Assembly (NCBI GenBank): GCA_910579275.1
Contig: CAJTTO010000013.1
Span: forward strand, 14,569-78,568
Reading direction: 5' to 3'
Length of the DNA stretch: 64,000 nt
Source of the DNA: an uncultured Lachnospiraceae bacterium
GTDB lineage: Bacteria; Bacillota; Clostridia; Lachnospirales; Lachnospiraceae
The notes beneath the pieces were generated by a model. That model searched no databases. It had not been told where the DNA came from and worked only from the letters and a program-made list of their open reading frames with translations. Positions 25,917 to 34,714 of the stretch are shown here, piece by piece. Position numbers and translations under genes: made by a program. Position 1 is the stretch's first letter, and the number at the start of each line of letters is the position of its first letter.

Positions 25917-26291
25917 TTAAAACAATGGAATCTTTCCTTCATACACATTGTTAATGACATAGTATGCCGTAAAATCAGTCGGCTTTAAATATACATGAAT
26001 CAGTTCGATCTTGTCAGCTGCATTTCCCCTTCTGACATAGTCCTCGGTGACTCTGGCTGCAATGTCCTTCATATCCGTTTCGCGGTCGCGGTACTGAAGT
26101 TCAAAGTCAACCTCCACTCCGTTCATTTCACAGTGATAGCCGGATTTTTTGATGTCTTTTTCTGTCGGATTCACGGATTCCATTTCGATAACATTAGTTA
26201 TCTTATCAGCCGTCTGTCCATCTGCCTCTGCTTTTAAATCTGCCGCCGCTTTCTGTGCGGTTTCCTCTGTGACCATTTCTTTGTCTGTCAT
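25917..26291 (-). CDS. Small DUF6465-like protein
   Basis: A 124-residue protein with an acidic, Ala/Glu/Lys-rich N-terminal half and a compact C-terminal domain (EVDFELQYRDRETDMKDIAARVTEDYVRRG...IHVYLKPTDFTAYYVINN). The C-terminal pattern, a strand then LKP...AAYYVIN, is that of the Clostridia family I know as DUF6465, whose role is unknown. GGAAGGGG precedes the ATG at 26291; the open frame extends 10 codons further. It is upstream of and on the same strand as the LacI gene and may share its transcript. Confidence 0.7.
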   Translation of the reverse strand: MTDKEMVTEETAQKAAADLKAEADGQTADKITNVIEMESVNPTEKDIKKSGYHCEMNGVEVDFELQYRDRETDMKDIAARVTEDYVRRGNAADKIELIHVYLKPTDFTAYYVINNVYEGKIPLF

Positions 26292-26711
26292 GATACCCCT
26301 TCCTTTCCTATTGTGTTTCATACTGTTTCATATGTATTTTCTGAACCCGCTATCCTTTTTATCATATCACACTTTCTCAAAAATGAACACACAAACTTTC
26401 AAAAGCGTGAATGATTTCTTTCATGTATAAATCGAATGCGTCATTTTCCGTTTGCACAAAATCCGTATTTTTGGTGGCAATTTCTTTATTTTACGGCTTT
26501 CTTTTTTGATAACGCACATTATTTAATACACATTCCAAACTTTCAAGCCCGCTTTCATTCTATTTTTTTGTGCACACATTCTATCCGACGCGAGCATTTA
26601 TAATACTTTAATGTTATTTGTGCCTCAACATGAAAAGCATTACAGATTTTTTCACTTTTCATATGTATTTCCTTGTGCGATAATCTTCCACGCTCCGATA
26701 AATAACTTTTG
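26292..26711. other. AT-rich intergenic region, no gene seen
   Basis: 420 bases between the DUF6465-like gene and the NUDIX gene. It holds two similar ACACA...AAACTTTCAA words near 26388 and 26530 and several A/T-runs, but no credible reading frame, RNA gene or repeat-family copy. Confidence 0.5.
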
Positions 26712-27323
26712 TTATTCCAAAAAAGCAAACGGTGCACCCGCATCGGCGTGTAGGAATTGGATAAGCAGATATGCTGCCCTGACGGAAATTTTCTCTTCCC
26801 TGAGAATGCGGGCAGCTTCGTTCTTATCCACAATCAGAACCTGTATGGATTCCGTGTCCTCCATATCCGCACGGCTGATTTCCCCACTGGCATACCCGAA
26901 TACTGCATTACAGCTTTCATCCGTAAATCCGGCTCCCATAAAAAACGGCCTGCGGTATGCGTCCTCCCCGCCGGTATATACCTCGAACGCCAGCCCTGTC
27001 TCCTCCTTCATCTCCCTGACAGCAGCCACATCCGGCGTCTCCCCCGCATCAATCAGCCCTGCAGGAAGTTCGTACAGATAGTCGTCCAGCGGATACCTGT
27101 ACTGCCGAATCATGACAATCTTTTCAGGGTCGTCCCGCAACACAGGATAGATGACGACGCCCTCCGCCGCGCTGTCTTTTGTCAGCAGTTTAATGTTCTC
27201 CCCGCTTCTTCTGGACACGAAAAAGTAGTCAAACGGCCGCCCACTGTCCGTCAACGCATCCAGTTTAAACAGATTCAGAAACTTGTTATCTGACAGCTTG
27301 TGAATATTCGAATATTTTTTCAT
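26712..27323 (-). CDS. NUDIX hydrolase, ADP-ribose pyrophosphatase-like
   Basis: A 203-residue NUDIX protein that would hydrolyse ADP-ribose or a related sugar nucleotide. The full NUDIX box is visible: GLIDAGETPDVAAVREMKEETGL, with the REMKEE metal ligands. The preceding VIYPVLRDDPEKIVMIRQYRYP and LPAGLID are typical of ADP-ribose pyrophosphatases. AGGAGG precedes the ATG. It is divergent from the HD-GYP gene (97 bases apart). Confidence 0.88.
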   Translation of the reverse strand: MKKYSNIHKLSDNKFLNLFKLDALTDSGRPFDYFFVSRRSGENIKLLTKDSAAEGVVIYPVLRDDPEKIVMIRQYRYPLDDYLYELPAGLIDAGETPDVAAVREMKEETGLAFEVYTGGEDAYRRPFFMGAGFTDESCNAVFGYASGEISRADMEDTESIQVLIVDKNEAARILREEKISVRAAYLLIQFLHADAGAPFAFLE

Positions 27324-27420
27324 ATTTACCTCCTAATGTTTGACTTTTATACCTAGAAAAGATACAATAAGAATAATTGTTAATTTAATTATTTTCTCAT
27401 CATAGAAAGGGGGAGCGTCC

Positions 27421-28590
27421 ATGAAACAGATCCCAATTACAGAACTTACGCCCGGCATGGTAACTGCCCAGGATATCTTATCTTATGACAATAAGACGAT
27501 TGTTCCCAAAAATGTAGTCCTCACAGAGAATATTATAACACGACTTGAGGGATATTCCATATATTATGCACAAATTGAAGATAAACTTGCAGAAGATTTG
27601 TCCGTACCCATGGCAAGCCAGTCCGAGCAGCAGCAGGACGCTGCTATTTCAAGGCCACCCAGTGCTAGCCAGTCGAAGTCGAGCAAAGAAAAAATGAAGG
27701 AGCGCCGGCAGTTCGAGCGTTTTTCTCATGGTTACACACAGTGTGCCGAACATTTTCAGAATAACCTCACCAAATCGCTCTACCGCAACGAACCGTTCCG
27801 CGCAAACGAATTATTGAAAGAAACAATGGCGCTTCTGCATCAGGACATGCAGGAAATCAGTATATTTGACATGCTCCTGAACATGCGCAGCAAGGACGAT
27901 TCGATTTACAGCCACTGCATTGACGTCGCTCTGATTTCCAACGTGCTTTCGCGGTGGCTGCATTTCTCGGAAGCGGATCAGATGATGGCAACTGCCTGCG
28001 GACTGTTCCATGACGTAGGGAAATTTATGCTTCCCGCGGGCGTTTTGAGCAAACCGGGAAAACTGACTCCTGAGGAGTTTGAGATTGTAAAGACACACAC
28101 GACGGAAGGTTTCCATCTGCTTGGAAGATACAGCAGCATCCCTGATCCCGTCAAGAATACTGCCCTGATGCACCATGAAAAGTGTGACGGAAGCGGCTAT
28201 CCTTACGGACTCACCGGCGACGAGATTGACAAGTTCTCCAAAATCGTCACCATTGCCGATATCTTTGACGCCATGACAAGCGAGCGGGCATACCGTTCCG
28301 CAATGTGTCCCTTTACGGTTATCAAGTATTTTGAAGATGACGGTATACAAAAATACGACATGAAATATATCCTGACATTTCTTGAAAACGTGTCAAACTC
28401 GTACCTCAACCACCGTGTCACACTCAGCAACGGCATGGAGGGAAACGTCATTTTTATCAACCATGACAATTATTCCAAACCCGTCATTCGCACGGAAAAC
28501 AACGAAGTCATTGACTTGCAGGCAACTTATTACCAAAGTATGCTGCAGCTGACGAACAACAAAAATTTATCCATTGAATCCATTATTTAG
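27421..28590 (+). CDS. HD-GYP domain c-di-GMP phosphodiesterase
   Basis: A 389-residue protein with a short N-terminal region resembling the DUF3391-like ITELTPGMVTAQDIL segment, a polar linker (70-105) and a HD-GYP domain. The metal site is seen in HCIDVALIS, FHDVGKFMLP and HHEKCDGSGYPYGLTGDEI, matching the HHExxDGxGYP pattern of active enzymes. It should degrade cyclic di-GMP. It is soluble, with no membrane segment. GGGGGAG precedes the ATG and a terminator follows. A GGDEF protein is encoded at 45817. Confidence 0.92.
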   Translation: MKQIPITELTPGMVTAQDILSYDNKTIVPKNVVLTENIITRLEGYSIYYAQIEDKLAEDLSVPMASQSEQQQDAAISRPPSASQSKSSKEKMKERRQFERFSHGYTQCAEHFQNNLTKSLYRNEPFRANELLKETMALLHQDMQEISIFDMLLNMRSKDDSIYSHCIDVALISNVLSRWLHFSEADQMMATACGLFHDVGKFMLPAGVLSKPGKLTPEEFEIVKTHTTEGFHLLGRYSSIPDPVKNTALMHHEKCDGSGYPYGLTGDEIDKFSKIVTIADIFDAMTSERAYRSAMCPFTVIKYFEDDGIQKYDMKYILTFLENVSNSYLNHRVTLSNGMEGNVIFINHDNYSKPVIRTENNEVIDLQATYYQSMLQLTNNKNLSIESII

Positions 28591-28607
28591 AAACAACCAT
28601 ATAATAT

Positions 28608-28642
28608 ATAGAAGGAACCCTTTTCACTCAGGTTCCTTCTAT
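28608..28642. terminator. Intrinsic terminator after the HD-GYP gene
   Basis: ATAGAAGGAACC pairs with GGTTCCTTCTAT around an 11-base loop, followed by TATTATTAT. It is shared by the convergent HD-GYP and ammonium transporter genes. Confidence 0.8.
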
Positions 28643-28677
28643 TATTATATGCCATCACTGCCACCTCGCTGTTGTAT

Positions 28678-30474
28678 TTACTCCACATCCGCAAGCGCTG
28701 CCATGTCTTCCTCTCCGGTACGAATCTTGACTACCTTGTCGACATTGTACACGAAAATTTTGCCGTCGCCAATGTGTCCGGTATATAAAACTTTTTTCGC
28801 GGATTCGATAACATCCTGCACCGGTATCGAAGAAACAACCACTTCCACTTTCACCTTCGGAAGCAGCGTTGCATCTATCTCCGCCCCGCGGTACTTCTCC
28901 CCGGCTCCTTTCTGGATGCCGCATCCCATTACCTGTGTCACGGTCATGCCTGTCACTCCAATCTGATTCATCGCCCGGCGAAGCACATCATACCTTGAAA
29001 GCTTAGCGATAATGACAACCTTGTAAATGCCGGACACCGACGGCATAGGAACCTGTGAAACCTTGACTGACGCATTTTTCTGCGCCTCGGATGCTTCTTC
29101 GTAGTTGTCGGATCCAAGCTGCGTATTCTCGTTTTCCTCCATAATCATGCTGTTTGATATATCCATCATGGAAAAACCCGCATACGCCGACGGCAGACCA
29201 TGCTCTGTGGCATCCAGACCGATAATTTCCTCCTCCTCGCTGACACGGAGACCAAATATTGCCCGAATCACCAGAAATGTAATAGTAATCGTGATGACCG
29301 TCCATATGATGACACAAAACATTCCTGCAAGCTGCATTCCCAGCAATTTGAAGCCGCCGCCGTAAAACAGCCCTGTCCCGCATATCTGGTTCGCACCATA
29401 TGTAACACCATCCCCATAGCCCCGCGCAAATGCCGGAGCCGTATCTGTGGCAAAGAAACCAACTGCTATGGTTCCCCAGATACCATTCAGGCAATGTACG
29501 GCTACCGCACCGACCGGGTCGTCAATGTGAAGCTTGTAGTCAAGAAACCATACCCCGAACACAACCAACAGTCCAGCCACCGCACCAATCACAATTGCGC
29601 CAAATGCGTCCGTCACATCGCATCCTGCCGTGATGGCTACAAGTCCTGCAAGCGATGCGTTGAGGCACATGGATACATCAGGTTTTCCATACTTCACCCA
29701 TGTAAATACCATGCACACGACTGTCGCAATCGCAGGCGCAATCGTTGTTGTCACAAAAATGGATCCAAGTTCTTCGATGCTTGTCGCTGCCGCACCGTTA
29801 AATCCATACCAACCAAGCCACAGGATAAAGACACCAAGTGCACCGATCGTCAGGTTGTGTCCGGGAAAAGCATTGACTTTCGTAATCGTTCCCTGTTTAT
29901 CCGTTGTGAACTTACCGATACGCGGTCCAAGAATCTTCGCGCCAATCAGGGCACTGATGCCGCCTACCATGTGGATTGCGCAGGAACCGGCAAAATCATG
30001 GAATCCCTTCTGCGCAAGCCAGCCGCCGCCCCAGATCCAGTGTGCCTCGACCGGATAAATCAATGCAGAAATCACACCCGAATACACGCAGTAGGAAAGG
30101 AATTTTGTCCGCTCCGCCATGGCTCCTGAAACGATTGTCGCTGTCGTTGCGCAGAACACAAGGTTAAACACAAAGTTTGACCAGTCAAAATCCGCATAGC
30201 TCGTAAAAATGTCAAAACCGGGCTTTCCGATAAAGCCAAACAAATCCTCGCCGAGCAGCAGCCCGAAACCGATTAAGATAAAGGTGCATGTGCCGATGCA
30301 GAAATCCATCAGATTCTTCATAATGATATTTCCCGTATTTTTTGCCCTCGTAAAGCCTGCCTCCACCATTGCAAACCCCGCCTGCATCCAAAAGACGAGT
30401 GCCGCGCCGATTAAGAACCATACGCCATAAACCTCACTGTTTACGGCATCCAATACTTCCTGAAACTCTGTCAT
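28678..30474 (-). CDS. Ammonium transporter fused to a PII regulatory domain
   Basis: A 598-residue membrane protein. Residues 1 to about 410 are an Amt channel with eleven or so membrane segments (AALVFWMQAGFAMVEAGFTRAKNT, GGISALIGAKILGPRIG). A linker of about 70 residues follows, then a complete PII domain from about residue 485 (VTGMTVTQVMGCGIQKGAGEKYRGAE, IGDGKIFVYNV, IRTGEED). PII normally plugs the Amt channel as a separate protein; here it is tethered. The T-loop keeps the first Tyr (528) but has Ile533 where the uridylylated Tyr51 of GlnB lies, so classical uridylylation is unlikely. GGAGGAG precedes the ATG. A structured leader lies at 30506-30548. Confidence 0.92.
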   Translation of the reverse strand: MTEFQEVLDAVNSEVYGVWFLIGAALVFWMQAGFAMVEAGFTRAKNTGNIIMKNLMDFCIGTCTFILIGFGLLLGEDLFGFIGKPGFDIFTSYADFDWSNFVFNLVFCATTATIVSGAMAERTKFLSYCVYSGVISALIYPVEAHWIWGGGWLAQKGFHDFAGSCAIHMVGGISALIGAKILGPRIGKFTTDKQGTITKVNAFPGHNLTIGALGVFILWLGWYGFNGAAATSIEELGSIFVTTTIAPAIATVVCMVFTWVKYGKPDVSMCLNASLAGLVAITAGCDVTDAFGAIVIGAVAGLLVVFGVWFLDYKLHIDDPVGAVAVHCLNGIWGTIAVGFFATDTAPAFARGYGDGVTYGANQICGTGLFYGGGFKLLGMQLAGMFCVIIWTVITITITFLVIRAIFGLRVSEEEEIIGLDATEHGLPSAYAGFSMMDISNSMIMEENENTQLGSDNYEEASEAQKNASVKVSQVPMPSVSGIYKVVIIAKLSRYDVLRRAMNQIGVTGMTVTQVMGCGIQKGAGEKYRGAEIDATLLPKVKVEVVVSSIPVQDVIESAKKVLYTGHIGDGKIFVYNVDKVVKIRTGEEDMAALADVE

Positions 30475-30505
30475 AATCTTCTCCTCCTATTCAAACATTT
30501 TCCGC

Positions 30506-30548
30506 CGGACGCGTGCTGCTTTAGCAGCTTATTTCCTTTTCGCGTCCG
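30506..30548 (-). other. Nested hairpin in the amt leader
   Basis: CGGACGCG and CGCGTCCG pair perfectly and enclose a second hairpin GCTGCT..AGCAGC; the structure ends about 32 bases before the ammonium transporter ATG. No T-run follows it on the minus strand. A regulatory role is only a guess. Confidence 0.4.
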
Positions 30549-30556
30549 TGTGCAAA

Positions 30557-30592
30557 AAAGGCGCCATGGGACTCTGTCCCATAGCACCTTTG
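30557..30592 (-). terminator. Intrinsic terminator of the XRE-GNAT transcript
   Basis: On the minus strand AAAGGTGCTATGGGA pairs with TCCCATGGCGCCTTT (G-T wobbles) and is followed by a run of T. It separates the GNAT gene from the ammonium transporter gene. Confidence 0.85.
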
Positions 30593-30751
30593 CTTTATGT
30601 CAGTTATCTTACCACCACAATTTTCCAATGTCAAATTTTTTTTTGCGCAATATTATCTGCCAAAGGCAAACGACCGCACATTTATACGTTATCCTATGTC
30701 TTATGTGCGTTATATGTATACGAATTGGGGACAGTTTTCTGCATTTTTTGT

Positions 30752-31489
30752 TCAGCATGCACGATAGACATACTGCAAATACTCCTTTTCCGTCATCAAT
30801 CCGTCGAAATTCATTTCGCGCAGCCGTACCGAGCCGTTTAGCACGAAACCAAGACGCTGGCACAGACGTATGGATGGCGTGTTTCGCCTGTCCACAAACG
30901 AACAATATTCTTTCTGTTCCAGCTCACTGACACCATAAGACAGAATCGCACTACACGCTTCGTATGCATAACCCTTATGCTGGTATTTTACCCCCAGCAT
31001 ATAACCCAGTTCCAGCCCGTCAAATCCTTCCCTGTATTCCAGCCCTGCCCTGCCGATTATTCTGCCGCTTTCCTTTTCCTCGAGAACCCACATGCCAAAT
31101 CCATAAAATCCGTATACATTCCGTATGTATTCCTTTGTGTACGCCATCTCCTGCTCCGGATCCGGCAGCAGCCCGTCCATGTAACGCACGACGCTCTCGT
31201 CCTCGTACAGCACATACAGCTGCTCGACATCCTCCACCGCAATCTCCCGAATCCTAAGCCGCTGTGTCTCGGCAATATCCCAAGGAATCCCCTTAAAGCG
31301 TCTGTAAACCCGATCCAGATATTGTGCGTCAATGTCACTTAGCTGCTCCACACAGTATGCGCCGTCCGGAAAACTGCTGTCCTGATTTCTGTCGTTGAGC
31401 CAGACAATATATGGTATTTTGTTGTCGTGAAAAAAGAAAGCTTCCTCTGCACTTTCTGTAATCTTAACCTCATGAAAATCGTCAGCCAT
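30752..31489 (-). CDS. GNAT-family N-acetyltransferase
   Basis: A 245-residue acetyltransferase of the RimJ/RimL type. After an N-terminal segment of about 75 residues, LRIREIAVEDVEQLYVLYED begins the GNAT fold; GRAGLEYREGFDGLELGYMLGVKYQHKGYAYEACSAIL contains the acetyl-CoA loop (QHKGYA), and SIRLCQRLGF is the usual end. The acceptor is unknown. Its start overlaps the XRE gene by 8 bases, so translation is probably coupled. Confidence 0.85.
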   Translation of the reverse strand: MADDFHEVKITESAEEAFFFHDNKIPYIVWLNDRNQDSSFPDGAYCVEQLSDIDAQYLDRVYRRFKGIPWDIAETQRLRIREIAVEDVEQLYVLYEDESVVRYMDGLLPDPEQEMAYTKEYIRNVYGFYGFGMWVLEEKESGRIIGRAGLEYREGFDGLELGYMLGVKYQHKGYAYEACSAILSYGVSELEQKEYCSFVDRRNTPSIRLCQRLGFVLNGSVRLREMNFDGLMTEKEYLQYVYRAC

Positions 31490-31805
31490 TTGCTTTTACC
31501 GCCCTGAAATATAATTTCACGCGCGTGACAAAGTCCGTGTTCTGCGCCAGATGCAGTATCCACATCTCCTCATTCCGCGGCATCAGCAAATCCTCCATAT
31601 GCACCCCCAGAATGTTGCTCAGCATATATAGGTTGTCAAGCGACGGCATTGTCTGTCCGTTCATCCACCTGTATACAGGCTGGGGACAGGACAGATATAG
31701 TTTTTCCTGAATTTCCCTGATGGAAAATCCCCGCATGGTTATCATGTTTTTAATTACTTTTCCTGTCATACGCATATCCAGAGATATCAAATTTTCTTTG
31801 CTCAT
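31482..31805 (-). CDS. XRE-family helix-turn-helix protein
   Basis: A 107-residue protein with an XRE-type DNA-binding domain at about 14-70 (NMITMRGFSIREIQEKLYLSCPQPVYRWMNGQTMPSLDNLYMLSNILGVHMEDLL). The C-terminal 35 residues lead into the overlapping GNAT gene. GGAGG precedes the ATG. It likely regulates itself and the acetyltransferase; this is inferred from the arrangement. Confidence 0.85.
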   Translation of the reverse strand: MSKENLISLDMRMTGKVIKNMITMRGFSIREIQEKLYLSCPQPVYRWMNGQTMPSLDNLYMLSNILGVHMEDLLMPRNEEMWILHLAQNTDFVTRVKLYFRAVKANG

Positions 31806-32061
31806 AGTTGCACAGCCTCCGTATTTTCATCATATTATAATCTATACTATCATCATACACACTATTGCGCAAACTGTCATTGGACTTTTCGTCCAAGTGG
31901 GTGTGCGTTGTAACTGTGTACGTTTTCCCACGGTTCACATTTTTTTCACAAAATGTACGCCGAATAAACACATTTATCCTATATGATTGGTACTGTAAAG
32001 ATATTTTCCCCTTTTTCAATGTAAAACCGGACGCTCTCCCAAAAATGTCCGGAAATATAAC
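31806..32061. other. Intergenic region with a repeat-end remnant
   Basis: No gene seen. It holds a TTGGAC...GTCCAA hairpin at 31880-31897 and, at 31896-31916, GTGGGTGTGCGTTGTAACTG, which matches the right end of the dispersed element (GTGGGTGTGAATTGTAACTG) at 18 of 20 positions and may be a decayed end. Confidence 0.45.
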
Positions 32062-32088
32062 AGAGCTTCAGTTTCGCACTGAAGCTCT
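32062..32088. terminator. Terminator hairpin at the end of the rib operon
   Basis: AGAGCTTCAGT pairs perfectly with ACTGAAGCTCT around TTCGC, about 47 bases after the ribH stop. The T-run is better on the plus strand (TTGTTTTT) than on the minus strand. Confidence 0.65.
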
Positions 32089-32134
32089 TGTTTTTGCACA
32101 AGGGCGTATTGCTCTGAACCGTGTCTGGCCGCGA

Positions 32135-32608
32135 TTATTTGTCAAGCGCACGCATCAGGTTTACCATCTCAATGGCTCCTGTCGCACAGTCAAATCCCTT
32201 GTTGCCTGCCTTCGTGCCGGCGCGCTCAATTGCCTGTTCAATGTTTTCTGTCGTCAGCACCCCGAACATGACAGGAATGTCATTTTGAAGTGACACTGCC
32301 GCAATTCCCTTCGACACCTCGCTGCACACATAATCATAGTGTGTCGTCGAACCGCGGATAACCGCACCCAGACAGATAATCGCATCATATTTTCCGCTCT
32401 TAGCCATTTTCGATGCGATGAGCGGAATCTCAAATGCTCCCGGAACCCATGCCGTCTCGATGTTTTCATCCGGCACGTCATGGCGGTGGAGTGCGTCAAG
32501 CGCCCCTCCCAGAAGCTTTGATGTGATAAACTCGTTGAACCGCGCCGCCACAATACCGATTTTGATATCCTTGTCTGATGCTACATAATTTCCTTCATAC
32601 GTTTTCAT
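32135..32608 (-). CDS. ribH: 6,7-dimethyl-8-ribityllumazine synthase
   Basis: A 157-residue enzyme joining 5-amino-6-ribitylaminouracil with 3,4-dihydroxy-2-butanone-4-P, the penultimate step of riboflavin synthesis. Marks are IVAARFNEFITSKLLGGALDAL, WVPGAFEIPLIASKMAKSGKYDAIICLGAVIRGSTTHYDYVC and the C-terminal GTKAGNKGFDCATGAIEMVNLM. AAGGAA precedes the ATG. It is the last rib gene, separated from ribBA by an inserted repeat element. Confidence 0.96.
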   Translation of the reverse strand: MKTYEGNYVASDKDIKIGIVAARFNEFITSKLLGGALDALHRHDVPDENIETAWVPGAFEIPLIASKMAKSGKYDAIICLGAVIRGSTTHYDYVCSEVSKGIAAVSLQNDIPVMFGVLTTENIEQAIERAGTKAGNKGFDCATGAIEMVNLMRALDK

Positions 32609-32640
32609 TGTCTCATTCCTTTCTTATCATTAAAAATGTC

Positions 32641-32788
32641 ATAACGATTCAGTACCTTCATCGTTGCGGGCATCAAGCCATGCAAATCCGTTTCGTGGTG
32701 CCAAAGCCATTGCTTGGTGCAATTTACGCTTTTTTACGTGGCTTATAAAGCCATCATTCGCAGCAAGTGCGCAGTACTGAACAGTTAC
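32641..32788. repeat. Dispersed MITE-like element, copy 3, inside the rib operon
   Basis: 148 bp with inverted ends ATAACGATTCAGTAC and GTACTGAACAGTTAC. Flanks AAAATGTC (32633-32640) and AAAATATC (32789-32796) agree at 7 of 8 positions and look like a target duplication. The right flank overlaps the last base of the ribBA stop codon, so the insertion is immediately behind ribBA. Confidence 0.82.
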
Positions 32789-32795
32789 AAAATAT

Positions 32796-33989
32796 CTATA
32801 AATAATGCCCCATTTTTATCTTTTTAGTCTCAAGATAAAATGCGTCATATTCATTTGCCTGAATTTCAATCGGCACACGCTCCACAATCTCCATGCCGTA
32901 ATCGGACAACTGGTAAACCTTGTCCGGATTGTTGGTGAGGAGCCGCAGTGTCTTAACGCCCAAATCCCGAAGAATCTGTGCGCCGATATAGTACTCCCGC
33001 AGATCCTCCCCAAAACCAAGCGCCAGATTTGCCTCCACGGTGTCCATTCCCTTGCTCTGCAGCTCATATGCACGGAGTTTGTTCAGCAGCCCGATGCCGC
33101 GCCCTTCCTGACGCATATACAGGAGAATCCCCCTGCCCTCTGCCTCTATCATTTCCATTGCCTTCGCAAGCTGTTCCCCGCAGTCGCAGCGGGATGAATG
33201 GAACACATCTCCGGTAAGGCACTCCGAATGCACCCTGCACAGCACGCGCTCGCCGTCACTGATGTCTCCCTTGACAAGCGCCACATGGTGCTCTCCGTTT
33301 AACAGGTTCTGGTACCCATAGGCTCTGAATTTGCCAAATCCTGTCGGAAGCTCCGGACTTGCCACGCACTCGACCAATTTGTCATATTTCTTTCTGTAGT
33401 CCTGCAGTGCCTTGATGGTTATAAATTTCAGGTTCCATTTCTCTGCCATCTCAATCAGCTGCGGGGTGCGCAGCATGTGCCCGTCATCCCCCATAATTTC
33501 ACAGCACAGACCGCACTCCTGCAGACCTGCCAGCCGCATAAGATCCACGGTCGCCTCGGTGTGCCCGTTCCGCTCAAGCACGCCGTTTTTCTTTGCCAGA
33601 AGCGGAAACATATGCCCCGGACGCCTGAAATCCTCCGGTTTCGAGGACAAATCGGCAACCTTCCTTGCCGTGTACCCTCTCTCCGCCGCCGAGATGCCTG
33701 TGGTGGTGTCCACATGGTCTATCGAAACGGTAAACGCCGTTTCGTGGTTATCGGTATTTTGCTTCACCATCTGAGGCAGATGAAGCCGCTCGCAAAAATG
33801 TTCGCTCATCGGCATGCAGATCAGCCCCCTGCCCTGCGCTGCCATAAAATTCACATTCTCCGTTGTGGCAAACTCTGCCGCACAGATAAAATCTCCCTCA
33901 TTTTCCCTGTCCTCATCATCCGTAACCAGAATGAGTCCGCCATTTTTCAGCGCCTCAAGCGCTTCCGGAATGGTACTAAATTGAAACAT
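32796..33989 (-). CDS. ribBA: Bifunctional 3,4-dihydroxy-2-butanone-4-phosphate synthase / GTP cyclohydrolase II
   Basis: A 397-residue enzyme with RibB in the first half (DDEDRENEGDFICAAEFAT with the acidic metal site; RGLICMPMS; HTEATVDLMRLAGL) and RibA from about residue 205 (VHSECLTGDVFHSSRCDCGEQL with the three zinc Cys, then RQEGRGIGLLNKLRAY). It supplies both precursors of riboflavin. AAAGGAGG precedes the ATG at 33989; the frame is open 8 codons further. It lies between ribE and the repeat element. Confidence 0.96.
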   Translation of the reverse strand: MFQFSTIPEALEALKNGGLILVTDDEDRENEGDFICAAEFATTENVNFMAAQGRGLICMPMSEHFCERLHLPQMVKQNTDNHETAFTVSIDHVDTTTGISAAERGYTARKVADLSSKPEDFRRPGHMFPLLAKKNGVLERNGHTEATVDLMRLAGLQECGLCCEIMGDDGHMLRTPQLIEMAEKWNLKFITIKALQDYRKKYDKLVECVASPELPTGFGKFRAYGYQNLLNGEHHVALVKGDISDGERVLCRVHSECLTGDVFHSSRCDCGEQLAKAMEMIEAEGRGILLYMRQEGRGIGLLNKLRAYELQSKGMDTVEANLALGFGEDLREYYIGAQILRDLGVKTLRLLTNNPDKVYQLSDYGMEIVERVPIEIQANEYDAFYLETKKIKMGHYL

Positions 33990-34009
33990 ATTCTGCCTCC
34001 TTTGTCCTA

Positions 34010-34669
34010 TCAAATAAATCCGTTTCGGGCTAAAAAATTCTTGTCTATATGGCCGGTGTCCTTTTGTGCCCCGCCCTGCACCCCTTCCGTCAGGAATTTC
34101 TCGATATACTTTCCGACCATGTCATTTTCCAAATTGACCAAGTCTCCTGTCCTGCGGCGCGCAAGCGTTGTCTGCTGCAATGTGTGGGGGATAATTGACA
34201 CGGAGAAATCCTCCTTGGACACTGCCGCAACCGTAAGGCTTATCCCGTCTATCGCTATGGAACCTTTTTCTATGATATAGTGCAGTATGTGCGACTGTGC
34301 CGCTATGGTGTACCATACCGCATTATCGTCTTTGCGGATATCCGTTATGCTGCCTGTGCCGTCAATGTGCCCCGACACCATATGACCGCCAAATCTTGCG
34401 TCTGCCCGCATTGCGCGCTCAAGATTCACTCTGGAACCGATTTTTAATTTTCCAAGCGCTGAGCGGCGCATCGTCTCATGCATGACATCCGCCTGAAAGG
34501 AACTGCCTGCAATCCCCACCACAGTCAGACACACACCGTTCGTTGCCACACTGTCGCCAACTTGAATGTCATCCAGAATTTTTTCCGCTTTTATGGTCAG
34601 TATCATGGAATCCGCATTTCTCTGTACGGCAAGTATCTCACCGATTTCCTCAATGATTCCCGTGAACAT
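34010..34669 (-). CDS. ribE: Riboflavin synthase, alpha subunit
   Basis: A 219-residue enzyme that dismutates two lumazine molecules to riboflavin. It starts with the canonical MFTGIIEEIG and has the two internally repeated barrel halves (VGDSVATNGVCLTV and KGSIAIDGISLTV; GGHMVSGHIDGTG). The C-terminal helix LENDMVGKYIEKFL mediates trimer contacts. It is 20 bases upstream of ribBA and 45 bases downstream of ribD in the operon. Confidence 0.96.
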   Translation of the reverse strand: MFTGIIEEIGEILAVQRNADSMILTIKAEKILDDIQVGDSVATNGVCLTVVGIAGSSFQADVMHETMRRSALGKLKIGSRVNLERAMRADARFGGHMVSGHIDGTGSITDIRKDDNAVWYTIAAQSHILHYIIEKGSIAIDGISLTVAAVSKEDFSVSIIPHTLQQTTLARRRTGDLVNLENDMVGKYIEKFLTEGVQGGAQKDTGHIDKNFLARNGFI

Positions 34670-34714
34670 CTGTTACCCTCCTGCTTTATCGTTTACCTTT
34701 CACAATCTCCCAAG

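Noticed and set aside
29200..30129. Antisense open frame of 309 codons in the ammonium transporter gene
   Set aside because: It is the shadow of a conserved membrane protein; Cys/His-rich content reflects the complementary codons and there is no start signal.
30475..30556. Sigma-54 promoter before the ammonium transporter
   Set aside because: No TGGCAC...TTGC pair with the right spacing was found; the region is occupied by the nested hairpin.
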